Shown here: one piece after another, positions 7,591 to 14,705 of the stretch
How positions within the stretch are numbered: position 1 is the stretch's first letter
Layout of the letters: the number at the start of each line of letters is the position of its first letter
DNA from: an uncultured Collinsella sp.
GTDB taxonomy: Bacteria > Actinomycetota > Coriobacteriia > Coriobacteriales > Coriobacteriaceae
NCBI GenBank assembly: GCA_934650975.1
Contig: CAKUFW010000030.1
Span: 1 to 21,119, forward strand
Direction of reading: 5' to 3'
Length of the DNA stretch: 21,119 nucleotides
Notes under the pieces: model-generated
Databases searched by the model: none
Seen by the model: the letters and a program-made list of their open reading frames with translations, nothing else
What the model was told of the DNA's origin: nothing
Translations under genes and position numbers: made by a program

Positions 7591-9153
7591 TTAGTCAAAC
7601 TGGGTAACATCGATTAAACGATTGGCAAGCGAAAGATCGCTCTCGATGGGTACGAACTCATCACCCACGTGCATAAGCTCCTCGTCGCCCTTTGCCAACA
7701 GCAAGACGATGGTAGGCACATCGGGGCTGACGTATTCCTCGCGCGCGGCTTTGAATGCCGCGTGCACAGCAGCCTCGCGATCGAGGATGATCTTGTTCGG
7801 GGTATCGTCGGGAACATGCTCGGCAAGCTCGCGACAGACCTTCATCGGGTCCTCGTGAGCCGGATCCTCATTGGCAAAGATCAGCAGATCAGAATATGGT
7901 GCGGCCTCGCGCGGAAGCTGCTCACGGCGCTCCTGCGCCTTGCCTCCAGCGGCACCAAACAGCGCAATGACCGGGCTGGCGGGAAACGCGCGCTTGACCG
8001 ACGAAAAGAGCGAGCGGAACGAAAGTTGGTTGTGAGCGTAGTCAACAACGCAAACCACGCGGCCATCCTTCGACTCCACAACCTCCATACGGCCCGGCAC
8101 ACGCAGCTTGGAGAGGCCCTTCTTGATGGCATCGATTCCGATGCCAATCTCGCGCGCGGCGGCGATAGCGACCAGCGCGTTCTCCACGTTAAAGTCGCCC
8201 GCGATACCCAGCAAGACCTTCTCCCCCGCTTCGGGCTCGTTGACGCTCAGGCCGTGCAAGTTGAACTCGATGTTAAAGCCGACCATGCGGACATCGCTTG
8301 CCCACAGGCTCGCCTCGGGATGCTCGACGCCAACTGTCACCAAGCGCTCGGCCGTCGACGCGGTCTCCAGCACGCGTTCGACTTCATCGGTGCCCAGATT
8401 CACTACGGCGGTCTTAGCCTGATCAAAGATCCTGAGCTTGCTCTCAAAATAATCCTCGAAGGTCGGGTGCTCGATGGGTGAAATGTGGTCGCGACCGATG
8501 TTGAGAAAGCACGCCACGTCAAACGGCAAGTTCTCGACGCGCTGGTATTTGAGCGCCTGACTCGAGACCTCCATAACCATGGACTGACGACCGGACGTGC
8601 GGCAGTTGGCGATGTGGCGCCAGACCTCGGGGGCCTCGGGTGTGGTGTTGGTGCTCTCGTAGCACTCGATACCATCGTCGGTGTTCACCGAACCGATCAT
8701 GCCGCAGGACTCGCCCGCCGCCTTGATGATGGACTGGAGCATAAAAGCGGCAGTGGTCTTTCCCTTGGTACCGGTGATACCCACGATCTTAACGTCGTGG
8801 TCGGGGCGATTGTAGACCTCCGGCGGCAGCAGGGCCATAGCCGTGCGCACGCTGTCCACGACCAGCATCGCGGCACCGCTCTCCTTAGCCAGCGGTTCCA
8901 GAGACTCGACCAGCGACTCTTCGCACACAAATGCAACGGCACCCGCATCGAGCGCCATGCTCAAAAACGCAGGCTTAAAGGCAGCGCCCTTGCAAAAGAA
9001 CACGTCACCCGCCGAGACCGCACGCGAATCAAACGAGCAGCCGGTCACGGCACGCCCGTCAACCTGCTCCGACGCGCGTAGCTCGCCGCACACATCGAGT
9101 AACTTGGCGAGCGTATCGACCGTGGTCACGGTCGCGGAATCCGAATGGTGCAT
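7591..9153 (-). CDS. murE: UDP-N-acetylmuramyl-tripeptide synthetase (MurE family), non-DAP type
   Basis: ATP-dependent Mur ligase adding the third amino acid to UDP-MurNAc-L-Ala-D-Glu. The product is 520 residues. Visible features are the N-terminal UDP-binding domain (CSFDSRAVSAGDVFFCKG at 39-56), the P-loop GTKGKTT at 128-134, NTTPEAPEVW at 169-178, MEVSSQAL at 194-201 and RDHISPIEHPTFEDYF at 221-236. Lys239 is the likely carbamylated lysine, and VDYAHNQLSF lies at 370-379. The DHISPIEHPTFEDYF wording resembles L-lysine-adding MurE of lactic acid bacteria. Where DAP-type enzymes have DNPR followed by an ExP, this protein has EDPA-HEDP at 429-436, so meso-DAP is unlikely; lysine or ornithine fits better. 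The ATG at 9153 is preceded by AAAGGTG. It is isolated from other mur ligases here. Confidence 0.9.
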   Translation of the reverse strand: MHHSDSATVTTVDTLAKLLDVCGELRASEQVDGRAVTGCSFDSRAVSAGDVFFCKGAAFKPAFLSMALDAGAVAFVCEESLVESLEPLAKESGAAMLVVDSVRTAMALLPPEVYNRPDHDVKIVGITGTKGKTTAAFMLQSIIKAAGESCGMIGSVNTDDGIECYESTNTTPEAPEVWRHIANCRTSGRQSMVMEVSSQALKYQRVENLPFDVACFLNIGRDHISPIEHPTFEDYFESKLRIFDQAKTAVVNLGTDEVERVLETASTAERLVTVGVEHPEASLWASDVRMVGFNIEFNLHGLSVNEPEAGEKVLLGIAGDFNVENALVAIAAAREIGIGIDAIKKGLSKLRVPGRMEVVESKDGRVVCVVDYAHNQLSFRSLFSSVKRAFPASPVIALFGAAGGKAQERREQLPREAAPYSDLLIFANEDPAHEDPMKVCRELAEHVPDDTPNKIILDREAAVHAAFKAAREEYVSPDVPTIVLLLAKGDEELMHVGDEFVPIESDLSLANRLIDVTQFD

Positions 9154-9215
9154 CTTTCACCTTTCTCAGCCATTTGGCAGGGACGGTTTTCATAGTAACT
9201 GAAACGCACCCGCGC

Positions 9216-9240
9216 AAAAACGGCTCCCGGAGGAGCCGTT
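9216..9240 (-). terminator. Intrinsic terminator of asnB
   Basis: AACGGCTCC (9219-9227) pairs with GGAGCCGTT (9232-9240) across a CGGA tetraloop. On the minus strand it is followed by a T run (complement of 9216-9220). It lies 25 nt past the asnB stop and separates asnB from murE. Confidence 0.87.
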
Positions 9241-9265
9241 ACGCGCAGGCGTTCGTAAGCCGAGG

Positions 9266-11146
9266 CTAGGCAGCCTGAACAGAAGACTGGCCCTCGTCGA
9301 TAAAGAAGCGCTTGTACCACACCAAGAACACGAGCGGCGTATAGATCTTGCGCTGGAAATCGCCCTTGCCCGCAAAGTGCAGGTCGAGTAGATGCATGAG
9401 CTCGTCGGTGTCGAAAAACTCGCTTGCCCACGGCGCGGTGAAGTACTCCTTGACGTAGTCGTACCACTTTTGCTCGCGCAGCCAGTAGACGATCGGCACC
9501 GGGAAGCCCACCTTGGGACGGGTGGCCCACTCATCGGGCAGCGACTTGTTGGCGGCGTGGCGAAGCACCTGCTTGTTGCCGTTCTCGTTGATGCGGTAGC
9601 GGTCGGGAATGTGCTCGGCGAACTCCATGACCTTGCGATCCAGGAAGGGCACGCGCAGCTCCAGCGAGTGCGCCATGCACATCTTGTCGGCCTTGAGCAG
9701 AATGTCGCCCGGGAGCCACATGTTCATGTCCAGGTACTGCTTCTTGACCAGCTCGGGCTGGCCCTTCACGCGCGCGTAGATAGGTGCAGCGAGCTCGAAG
9801 GCGCCGTCGCCGGTGTTGTACTCGGGCTTGAGTACACCGTCGACCTCGCGCTCAGGCCATACCAAGGCCTGGCCTAGGAACGACTTCTCGGGGATCTCGG
9901 CACCCTTGACCAGGAAGTTATGGCCCTTGAAGTACGGCATATGCAGTGCCAGGTTACCGAGCGCGCGACGGATGGGCAACGGCACCATCTTTTTGTACTT
10001 GCGCACCGGAACCGTGTCCTCGTAGTAGGCGTAGCCGCCAAAGAGTTCGTCGGCGCCTTCGCCCGAAAGCACGACGGTGACGTCCTTGCGCGCCATCTCG
10101 GCCAAGAACCACAGCGGCACAGACGACAGGTTGGACTGCGGCTCGTCCATGTGATACTGAATGTCCTCGAGTGCGCCAAAGAACTCGTCGGCGGTAATCA
10201 TCTTGCGGACGTTTTCGACACCGAGCTTATCGGAAAGCTCCTTGGCGTAGTTAGTCTCGTTGAAGTTCTTGTAATCGAAACCCACCGAGAAGGTCTTGTC
10301 GGGCATGAGGCAAGCGGCGATGTAGCTGGAGTCGACGCCGCCGGAGAGGAACGACGCGACCTTAACATCTGCGATGCGATGGGCCTCGACGCTCTCGTGC
10401 ACGACCTCGTCCAGCTCGTCGACGTACTCCTCAAACGGCTTCTCGACGGCAGAGTAGTCGCAATCCCAGTAGCGCTCGATGTTCATCTTGCCGGTCGGGA
10501 TATCGACGGTAAAGTAATGCGCCGGCGGCAGCTTGTAGACACCCTCGAAGAAGGTCTCCTCGGTTGCCGAATACTGCAGCGTCATGTACGGACGCAGGGC
10601 CCTTTTGTTGACCGCCTTGTGGAAGTGCGGGTAGTCCAGGAAGCTCTTGATCTCGGAGCCAAAGAGCACACCCGGCGCGCCGTCGCCCGCATCGGCCATG
10701 GGATAGTAGTAGAGCGGCTTGATGCCAAAGATATCGCGGGCGCCAAAGAGCTTGTTCTTCTTTTTGTCCCAGATGACGAAGGCGTACATGCCGCGCAGGC
10801 GATCGAGTACGGCCTCGCCCCACTCCTCGTAGCCGTGCAGGAGGCTCTCGGTGTCGGCGCCGCAGTGGAACTTATAGCCCTTGGCCTCGAGCTCGGAGCG
10901 AAGCTCCTGGAAGTTGTAGATCTCGCCGTTGAAGACGATGACGACGCTGCCGTCCTCATTGGCCATGGGCTGAGCGCCGGCCTCGGTCAGGTCGAGGATC
11001 GACAGGCGGCGGAAGCCCAGGGCAACGCGGCCGTCGATAAACTGGCCGCCCATGTCGGGACCACGATGGACGATGCGGTCCATCATCTTGGTGAGCACCT
11101 CGGATTGGTTATCCGTCCCACCGACAAAACCGACAAAACCGCACAT
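9266..11146 (-). CDS. asnB: Asparagine synthetase (glutamine-hydrolysing)
   Basis: Makes asparagine from aspartate, glutamine and ATP in the cytoplasm. The product is 626 residues. Residues 1 to about 215 form the class II glutamine amidotransferase domain: Cys2 nucleophile (MCGFVGF), RIVHRGPD at 24-31, FRRLSILDL at 45-53, FNGEIYNF at 72-79 and GADTE at 96-100. The synthetase domain has the PP-loop SGGVDSS at 268-274, then VLSGEGADELFGGY and LLKADKMCMAHSLELRVPFLD, diagnostic of AsnB. Asn-synthetase-like amidotransferases share this layout, but all key residues are intact. The ATG at 11146 has AGAGGGG about 7 nt upstream. It is monocistronic, with its own terminator, and is transcribed away from tRNA-Val. 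Confidence 0.94.
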   Translation of the reverse strand: MCGFVGFVGGTDNQSEVLTKMMDRIVHRGPDMGGQFIDGRVALGFRRLSILDLTEAGAQPMANEDGSVVIVFNGEIYNFQELRSELEAKGYKFHCGADTESLLHGYEEWGEAVLDRLRGMYAFVIWDKKKNKLFGARDIFGIKPLYYYPMADAGDGAPGVLFGSEIKSFLDYPHFHKAVNKRALRPYMTLQYSATEETFFEGVYKLPPAHYFTVDIPTGKMNIERYWDCDYSAVEKPFEEYVDELDEVVHESVEAHRIADVKVASFLSGGVDSSYIAACLMPDKTFSVGFDYKNFNETNYAKELSDKLGVENVRKMITADEFFGALEDIQYHMDEPQSNLSSVPLWFLAEMARKDVTVVLSGEGADELFGGYAYYEDTVPVRKYKKMVPLPIRRALGNLALHMPYFKGHNFLVKGAEIPEKSFLGQALVWPEREVDGVLKPEYNTGDGAFELAAPIYARVKGQPELVKKQYLDMNMWLPGDILLKADKMCMAHSLELRVPFLDRKVMEFAEHIPDRYRINENGNKQVLRHAANKSLPDEWATRPKVGFPVPIVYWLREQKWYDYVKEYFTAPWASEFFDTDELMHLLDLHFAGKGDFQRKIYTPLVFLVWYKRFFIDEGQSSVQAA

Positions 11147-11197
11147 ATACTATCCCCTCTGCTTTTGCTGGGTATCAAATCGAATCAGTAGCTTTTG

Positions 11198-11203
11198 AGT
11201 ATA
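11198..11203 (-). promoter_or_regulatory. Possible -10 element of asnB
   Basis: TATACT on the minus strand would start transcription near 11191 and give a leader of about 45 nt. No convincing -35 hexamer is found at 16-18 nt, so this is tentative. Confidence 0.25.
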
Positions 11204-11314
11204 CCCGAGGGCGTAAAGAGGGACGGAATGTTCAGGCAATCTCAACTGAATCAGCTCCGCTGCGACACGCGCCGGTTACCTTTAATGGATATGAGGTGAA
11301 CAACCCAATTGTTT

Positions 11315-11323
11315 TGCTATACT
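11315..11323 (+). promoter_or_regulatory. Extended -10 promoter of tRNA-Val
   Basis: TGCTATACT lies 10 nt before the tRNA 5' end, so transcription should start near 11330. The -35 region at 17-nt spacing (GGTGAA, 11295-11300) is poor, which the TG extension would compensate. Confidence 0.45.
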
Positions 11324-11333
11324 CTCTCCGCAC

Positions 11334-11409
11334 GGGCGATTGGCGCAACGGTTAGCGCAGGTGCTTTACACGCACAAGGCTGGGGGTTCGAATCCCTCAT
11401 CGCCCACCA
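11334..11409 (+). tRNA. tRNA-Val (anticodon TAC)
   Basis: A 76-nt tRNA with acceptor arm GGGCGAT/ATCGCCC, D arm GCGCAACGGTTAGCGC, an anticodon arm closed by GTGC/GCAC around TTTACAC (anticodon TAC, valine), T arm GGGGG-TTCGAAT-CCCTC and an encoded 3' ACCA. Positions 27-43 of the anticodon stem look unpaired (G-A). It is the only plus-strand gene in the window. Its last 17 nt recur twice downstream, at the head of each further copy of a 185-bp tandem repeat. Confidence 0.95.
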
Positions 11410-11577
11410 CTGAATTGGAAACGGTCCTCGAAAGGGGACCGTTTTTGTTTGGGCACCTCGCAGAGGGATTCGAACCCGTCAGGGTGCGGAGCTGAGGAAA
11501 CGCGAAGCGTTTTCCAGCGCAGCACGCAAGGCGCGAAGCGCCGCAGCGGAAGCGGGCGGCGCCAGCCGCACGCGATA
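11393..11577 (+). repeat. tRNA-tail tandem repeat, unit A (185 bp)
   Basis: First of three direct repeats. It begins with TCCCTCATCGCCCACCAC, the 3' end of the functional tRNA-Val plus one base. A terminator hairpin (11419-11446) follows, then an inverted T-arm copy GAGGGATTCGAACCC (11463-11477). After that come a hairpin GGAAACGC-GAA-GCGTTTTCC (11496-11515), which can be enclosed by GTGC/GCAC (11484-11487/11522-11525), a hairpin GGCGC-GAA-GCGCC (11530-11542) and a hairpin GCGGC-GCCA-GCCGC (11556-11569). The layout is like the rtT repeats behind E. coli tyrT. Function is unknown here; a processed readthrough RNA is possible. Confidence 0.85.
11419..11446 (+). terminator. Intrinsic terminator of tRNA-Val (repeat unit A)
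   Basis: AAACGGTCC (11419-11427) pairs with GGACCGTTT (11436-11444). With TC/GG added the stem closes on a GAAA tetraloop. The T tract runs 11442-11446. It lies 10 nt past the tRNA CCA end. Confidence 0.88.
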
Positions 11578-11762
11578 TCCCTCATCGCCCACCACAGAAT
11601 TGTTAGGCCTCCAGCGATGGAGGCCTTTCCTTTTTCGGGCCCATTTCATGGGATTCGAACCCGCAAGGGTGCGGAGCTGAGGAAACGCGAAGCGTTTTCC
11701 AGCGCAGCACGCGAGGGCCGCAGGCCCGAAGCGGAAGCGGGCGGCGCCAGCCGCACGCGACA
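11578..11762 (+). repeat. tRNA-tail tandem repeat, unit B (185 bp)
   Basis: Second copy, at exactly 185 bp from the first. It starts with the same 18 nt of the tRNA-Val end (11578-11595) but has no tRNA body. The terminator has a different stem from unit A. The inverted T-arm motif is altered at its edge (CATGGGATTCGAACCC). The GGAAACGC-GAA-GCGTTTTCC hairpin is identical. The next hairpin reads GGGCC-GCA-GGCCC (11715-11727), with two base pairs swapped relative to unit A but pairing kept. The final GCGGC-GCCA-GCCGC hairpin is retained. Confidence 0.83.
11605..11635 (+). terminator. Intrinsic terminator in repeat unit B
   Basis: AGGCCTCC (11605-11612) pairs with GGAGGCCT (11619-11626) over a 6-nt loop, followed by TTCCTTTTT. 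It occupies the same place as the tRNA-Val terminator does in unit A. Confidence 0.85.
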
Positions 11763-11932
11763 TCCCTCATCGCCCACCACTTGAATGACAAGGCCTCCAG
11801 CAATGGGGGCCTTTCTTTTTGGGCCCATCGCAGAGGGATTCGAACCCGCCGGGGTGCGGAGCCGAGGAAACACGTAAGCGTTTTCCAGCGAAGCACGCGA
11901 GGAGCGAAGCGACGAAGCGGGAGCGGGCGGCG
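11763..11932 (+). repeat. tRNA-tail tandem repeat, unit C (truncated, about 170 bp)
   Basis: Third copy, again 185 bp on, starting with the 18-nt tRNA-Val end (11763-11780). It matches units A and B up to GGGCGGCG near 11932 and then diverges. Its hairpins are decayed: the first reads GGAAACAC-GTAA-GCGTTTTCC with one mismatch, and the second (11901-11913) no longer pairs fully. The inverted T-arm motif (from 11833) is intact. The decay suggests this copy is older or under weaker constraint. Confidence 0.8.
11790..11820 (+). terminator. Intrinsic terminator in repeat unit C
   Basis: AAGGCCTCC (11790-11798) pairs with GGGGGCCTT (11805-11813), including one T-G pair, over a 6-nt loop, followed by TCTTTTT. 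It is closely related to the unit B terminator, less so to unit A. Confidence 0.83.
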
Positions 11933-11956
11933 AAATGCGTCCTTGGCGAATGCCCC

Positions 11957-12174
11957 TGTGCAAAAAATGCCAAATATGAGTACTGCTACCATTTTAGTAG
12001 CAGGTTTTTCAAGGCACCAGAGGGCAAATCTGACATTAAAACGACGGCCGACGGCCCAGATGGGCAGTATTTCTGACTGTAATACTGGACATCTGTGGTT
12101 TACCTAACCTAAAGTCACCCAATTAATATGTTATACGATTGGTTACAGTACTCATATTTGCCACTTTTTGCACA
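11957..12174. mobile_element. MITE-like element with 34-bp terminal inverted repeats
   Basis: The left end (11957-11990) begins TGTGCAAAAAATGCC and the right end (12141-12174) is its inverted copy. The two 34-nt ends match at 30 positions without gaps, including the run CAAATATGAGTACTG. The element is 218 bp, A/T-richer than its surroundings and without a credible gene. Inside is an imperfect hairpin: CAGATG (12057-12062) with CATCTG (12090-12095), then CAGTATT (12065-12071) with AATACTG (12081-12087). No clear target duplication is seen beyond CC on both sides. It lies between repeat unit C and the argD terminator. The mobile nature is inferred from the ends. Confidence 0.68.
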
Positions 12175-12205
12175 CCGACCTTCCTAGTCAGCGTGAATCG
12201 ATAGC

Positions 12206-12268
12206 AAAAACGAGCTCCGGATCGCTCGATCGTGCCGTGTATGGCACGTCAGCAACCCGGAGCCCGTT
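12206..12268 (-). terminator. Intrinsic terminator of argD, with a nested hairpin
   Basis: GCTCCGG (12214-12220) pairs with CCGGAGC (12257-12263), extended past one mismatch by AACG (12209-12212) with CGTT (12265-12268). The loop contains a second hairpin CGTGCC (12231-12236)/GGCACG (12243-12248). On the minus strand TTTTTGC follows. It ends the arg transcript 24 nt past the argD stop. Confidence 0.75.
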
Positions 12269-12291
12269 CCAAGCAACGATATTCGCCCGCG

Positions 12292-13575
12292 CTAGGCCAG
12301 GACACCCGACAGAATCTCAATCAGGCTATCCACGTCGGCTTCCTCGCAGACAAGCGGCGGCAGGAAGCGCAGCGTATGGGCACCCGTAGCGTTAATCACG
12401 GCACCAGCCGCCAGTGCGCGGGCAACAATATCATGCGCATCGCCCGCAGCTTCGTCCAAATCGCAGCCGAGCATCAGGCCACGGCCACGTACCTCGGCCA
12501 CGTGCGGCAGCTTGGCAAGCTTTGCCTCCATATAGGCGCCCACCTTAGCAGCGTGCTCGGCATAATCACCGCGCACGAGCGCGGAGAGCGTCGCGGCGCA
12601 CGCCGCGACGGCCAAGCAGCTGCCGCCAAACGTCGAACCGTGGTCGCCGGGCTTAAAGACATCGGCGATCTCCTTTTTGGCCACCACGGCGCCCATGGGC
12701 ACGCCATCGGCAATGCCCTTGGCAAGGCTCATGATGTCGGGCTCCACGCCATAGGTCTGGAACGCAAAAGGCTTGCCAGAGCGGAAAATGCCGCACTGGA
12801 CCTCGTCGGCGATAAGCACGGCGCCCACCTCGTGCGCCAGGTCGCGCGCCGCCGCCATAAACTCCTCGGTCATGGGATGTACGCCGCTCTCGCCCTGAAT
12901 CGGCTCGAGCATCACAGCGCAGATCTCGCTTCCCAGCTGCTTAAAGATCGCGCGCAGCTCGTCGACGTCGTTGGGCGTGCAGGCCACAAAGCCGCCCGGC
13001 AGAGGACGGAAGCTGTCCTGCAGCCAATCCTGCATGGTGGCGGCAATGGTCTCGAGCGTACGGCCGTGGAAACCTCCGCGCATGCACACGATGGTGTTGC
13101 CGCCGTTACCGGCACGCTTGGCGTACAGACGCGCGAGTTTCATCGAGCCCTCGTTAGCTTCGGCGCCGGAGTTGGCAAAGAACGTCTCCCACACCTGCTC
13201 GTCCGCAGTCGGGGCACCAAGCGCGGCGGCCGTGGTCTCATCGCCAGCGGCAATGGCATCGGCAAGCACGCGCGCACCATCCACGTCGTCGTTAGCGAGC
13301 TTGGACAGCAGCGCCGCGACCTGGCCGCGCTGCTCAATGTAGAAGTAGTTGGAGACATGCATAAGCTTTTTGGTCTGTGCTTCGAGCGCCGAGAGCACTG
13401 CAGGATTGCCATGGCCAAGGCTACACACACCGATACCGGCAAGAAAGTCGAGATACTCGCGGCCATCGTCGCCGGTGAGCTTCATGCCGTGACCCTCGAC
13501 AAACTCGACCGGAGAGCGGCCAAAGGTATGCATGACGTAATGGGATTCAAGCGATTGTTGAGCTGCAAGTGACAT
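12292..13575 (-). CDS. argD: Acetylornithine aminotransferase
   Basis: PLP-dependent class III aminotransferase converting N-acetylglutamate semialdehyde to N-acetylornithine. The product is 427 residues, longer than the usual 390-400. Typical sequences are YLDFLAGIGVCSLGH at 41-55, FFANSGAEANE at 132-142, GGFHGRTL at 167-174, LEPIQGESGV at 223-232, ADEVQ at 256-260 (Asp257 to the cofactor) and SLAKGIADGVPMGA at 283-296 with the PLP lysine Lys286. The extra length is mainly an insert of about 30 residues at roughly 96-129, between the RGQVAALLSKLAN helix and the NSGAEAN strand. The ATG at 13575 has AAAGG 6 nt upstream. It is the last gene of the argCJBD run. Ornithine or GABA aminotransferase is possible by family, but the operon argues for ArgD. 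Confidence 0.93.
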   Translation of the reverse strand: MSLAAQQSLESHYVMHTFGRSPVEFVEGHGMKLTGDDGREYLDFLAGIGVCSLGHGNPAVLSALEAQTKKLMHVSNYFYIEQRGQVAALLSKLANDDVDGARVLADAIAAGDETTAAALGAPTADEQVWETFFANSGAEANEGSMKLARLYAKRAGNGGNTIVCMRGGFHGRTLETIAATMQDWLQDSFRPLPGGFVACTPNDVDELRAIFKQLGSEICAVMLEPIQGESGVHPMTEEFMAAARDLAHEVGAVLIADEVQCGIFRSGKPFAFQTYGVEPDIMSLAKGIADGVPMGAVVAKKEIADVFKPGDHGSTFGGSCLAVAACAATLSALVRGDYAEHAAKVGAYMEAKLAKLPHVAEVRGRGLMLGCDLDEAAGDAHDIVARALAAGAVINATGAHTLRFLPPLVCEEADVDSLIEILSGVLA

Positions 13576-13643
13576 GGGATGCCTTTCGTTGGGCGCCAGA
13601 TGGCGCGGGCTATGGGTGTAGATATGCGACGATTGCGGACAGG

Positions 13644-14624
13644 CTAAACGGTCTGGAGCTTCTCGACCTCGTCGAGGTTCTCGGCCAGGCGCGCCGCAAA
13701 CGTCGAAAGCGGGTGCGGATGCGTATCGAACTCGTAGGCCGTCTCGGTGGAATGGATCACGGTACCGACGCCGGCATCGGTCAGCAGCTCCAGCAGCAGC
13801 GAATGCGGCGTCGTGCCGTTGATGATGTGGGCGCGGAAGACGCCAGCGGTAAGGGCATCGACGGCAGCGCGCAGCTTGGGAATCATGCCCTTATCGACCT
13901 CGCCGCCATAGAGCATCTCGTTGACCTCGTCGAGCGTCAGGTTGGAGATGAGCGAATCCTTATCGCTAAAGTCCTTGTACAGGCCGTCGACGTCGGTCAA
14001 GAAGATCGCCTTGTGCGCGTGGAGCGCCGCGGCGACGGCGCCGGCGGCGGTATCGGCGTTGATGTTGAAGAAGCCGCCGTCCTCCCCCGCCGCAACCGTA
14101 GCGATCACGGGGATGTACTCGCTGTCGAGCAGACGCTCGATATAGTCGGTGTTGACGTGCGTCACTTTGCCCACGCGGCCGAGCTCGGGGTCGAGCGGCT
14201 CGGCGATAAGCGTACCGGCGTCGCTGCCGGACACGCCCACGGCCAAGTTGCCGTGGTGGTTGAGCGCCGCAACCAGCTCCTGGTTGACCTTACCGCCCAG
14301 CACTTCGCGCACGATATCCATGGTGGCCGGCGTGGTCACGCGCTGGCCATTCTTAAACTCAACGGGAATGTCGTAGTGGCTGAGCGCCTCGTTGATGGCC
14401 TTGCCACCACCGTGCACGATAACAGGGCGCATGCCGATAATCTTGAGCAGGACGATATCGCTCATCACGTCGCGGCGCAGCTGCTCGTCGACCATGGCAG
14501 CGCCGCCGTACTTGATAACGACCGTCTTGCCGGTCAGGTTCTTAATCCACGGCAGCGCCTCGAACAGCAGCTGCGCGGTAACTTCGTTGGATTCGCTCGA
14601 GCGACAATCGCGTGCGAACTTCAT
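13644..14624 (-). CDS. argB: Acetylglutamate kinase
   Basis: Phosphorylates N-acetylglutamate, the second step of arginine synthesis. The product is 326 residues. Visible blocks are KTVVIKYGGAAM at 33-44, VIVHGGGKAI at 68-77, NGQRVT at 92-97, FFNINADTAAGAVA at 185-198, LTDVDGLY at 209-216 and KGMIPKL at 245-251. The N-terminal segment ending EALPWIKNLTGKT and the C-terminal HSLLLELLTDAGVGTVI at 274-290 match the signature of arginine-inhibited hexameric kinases, expected with a cyclic ArgJ pathway. About 35 residues follow that motif, a modest C-terminal extension. I chose the ATG at 14624 (MKFARD) because GAGG lies 6-7 nt upstream; an upstream start at 14696 has no such site. Confidence 0.94.
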   Translation of the reverse strand: MKFARDCRSSESNEVTAQLLFEALPWIKNLTGKTVVIKYGGAAMVDEQLRRDVMSDIVLLKIIGMRPVIVHGGGKAINEALSHYDIPVEFKNGQRVTTPATMDIVREVLGGKVNQELVAALNHHGNLAVGVSGSDAGTLIAEPLDPELGRVGKVTHVNTDYIERLLDSEYIPVIATVAAGEDGGFFNINADTAAGAVAAALHAHKAIFLTDVDGLYKDFSDKDSLISNLTLDEVNEMLYGGEVDKGMIPKLRAAVDALTAGVFRAHIINGTTPHSLLLELLTDAGVGTVIHSTETAYEFDTHPHPLSTFAARLAENLDEVEKLQTV

Positions 14625-14705
14625 AGTCTGCCTCGTCTTTCGTATAGCCATCGCGCCGTACCTCGTTGCCCGCAATCGCAGCGGGACGCGCGGCACATCT
14701 GGAGT

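Noticed and set aside
11393..11932. CRISPR array
   Set aside because: The direct repeats are 185 bp apart and nearly the whole unit is conserved, so there are no unique spacers and no cas genes.
11397..12107. Several arginine-rich open frames on both strands across the tRNA-tail repeats
   Set aside because: They repeat the same peptide pieces once per unit in different frames, run through tRNA ends and terminators and lack ribosome binding sites. E. coli tyrT has a claimed small basic protein, but nothing here shows translation.
11957..12174. Group II intron, riboswitch or toxin-antitoxin in the inverted-repeat element
   Set aside because: No conserved intron domain, ligand-sensor pattern or paired small genes are visible; the terminal inverted repeats explain the structure better.
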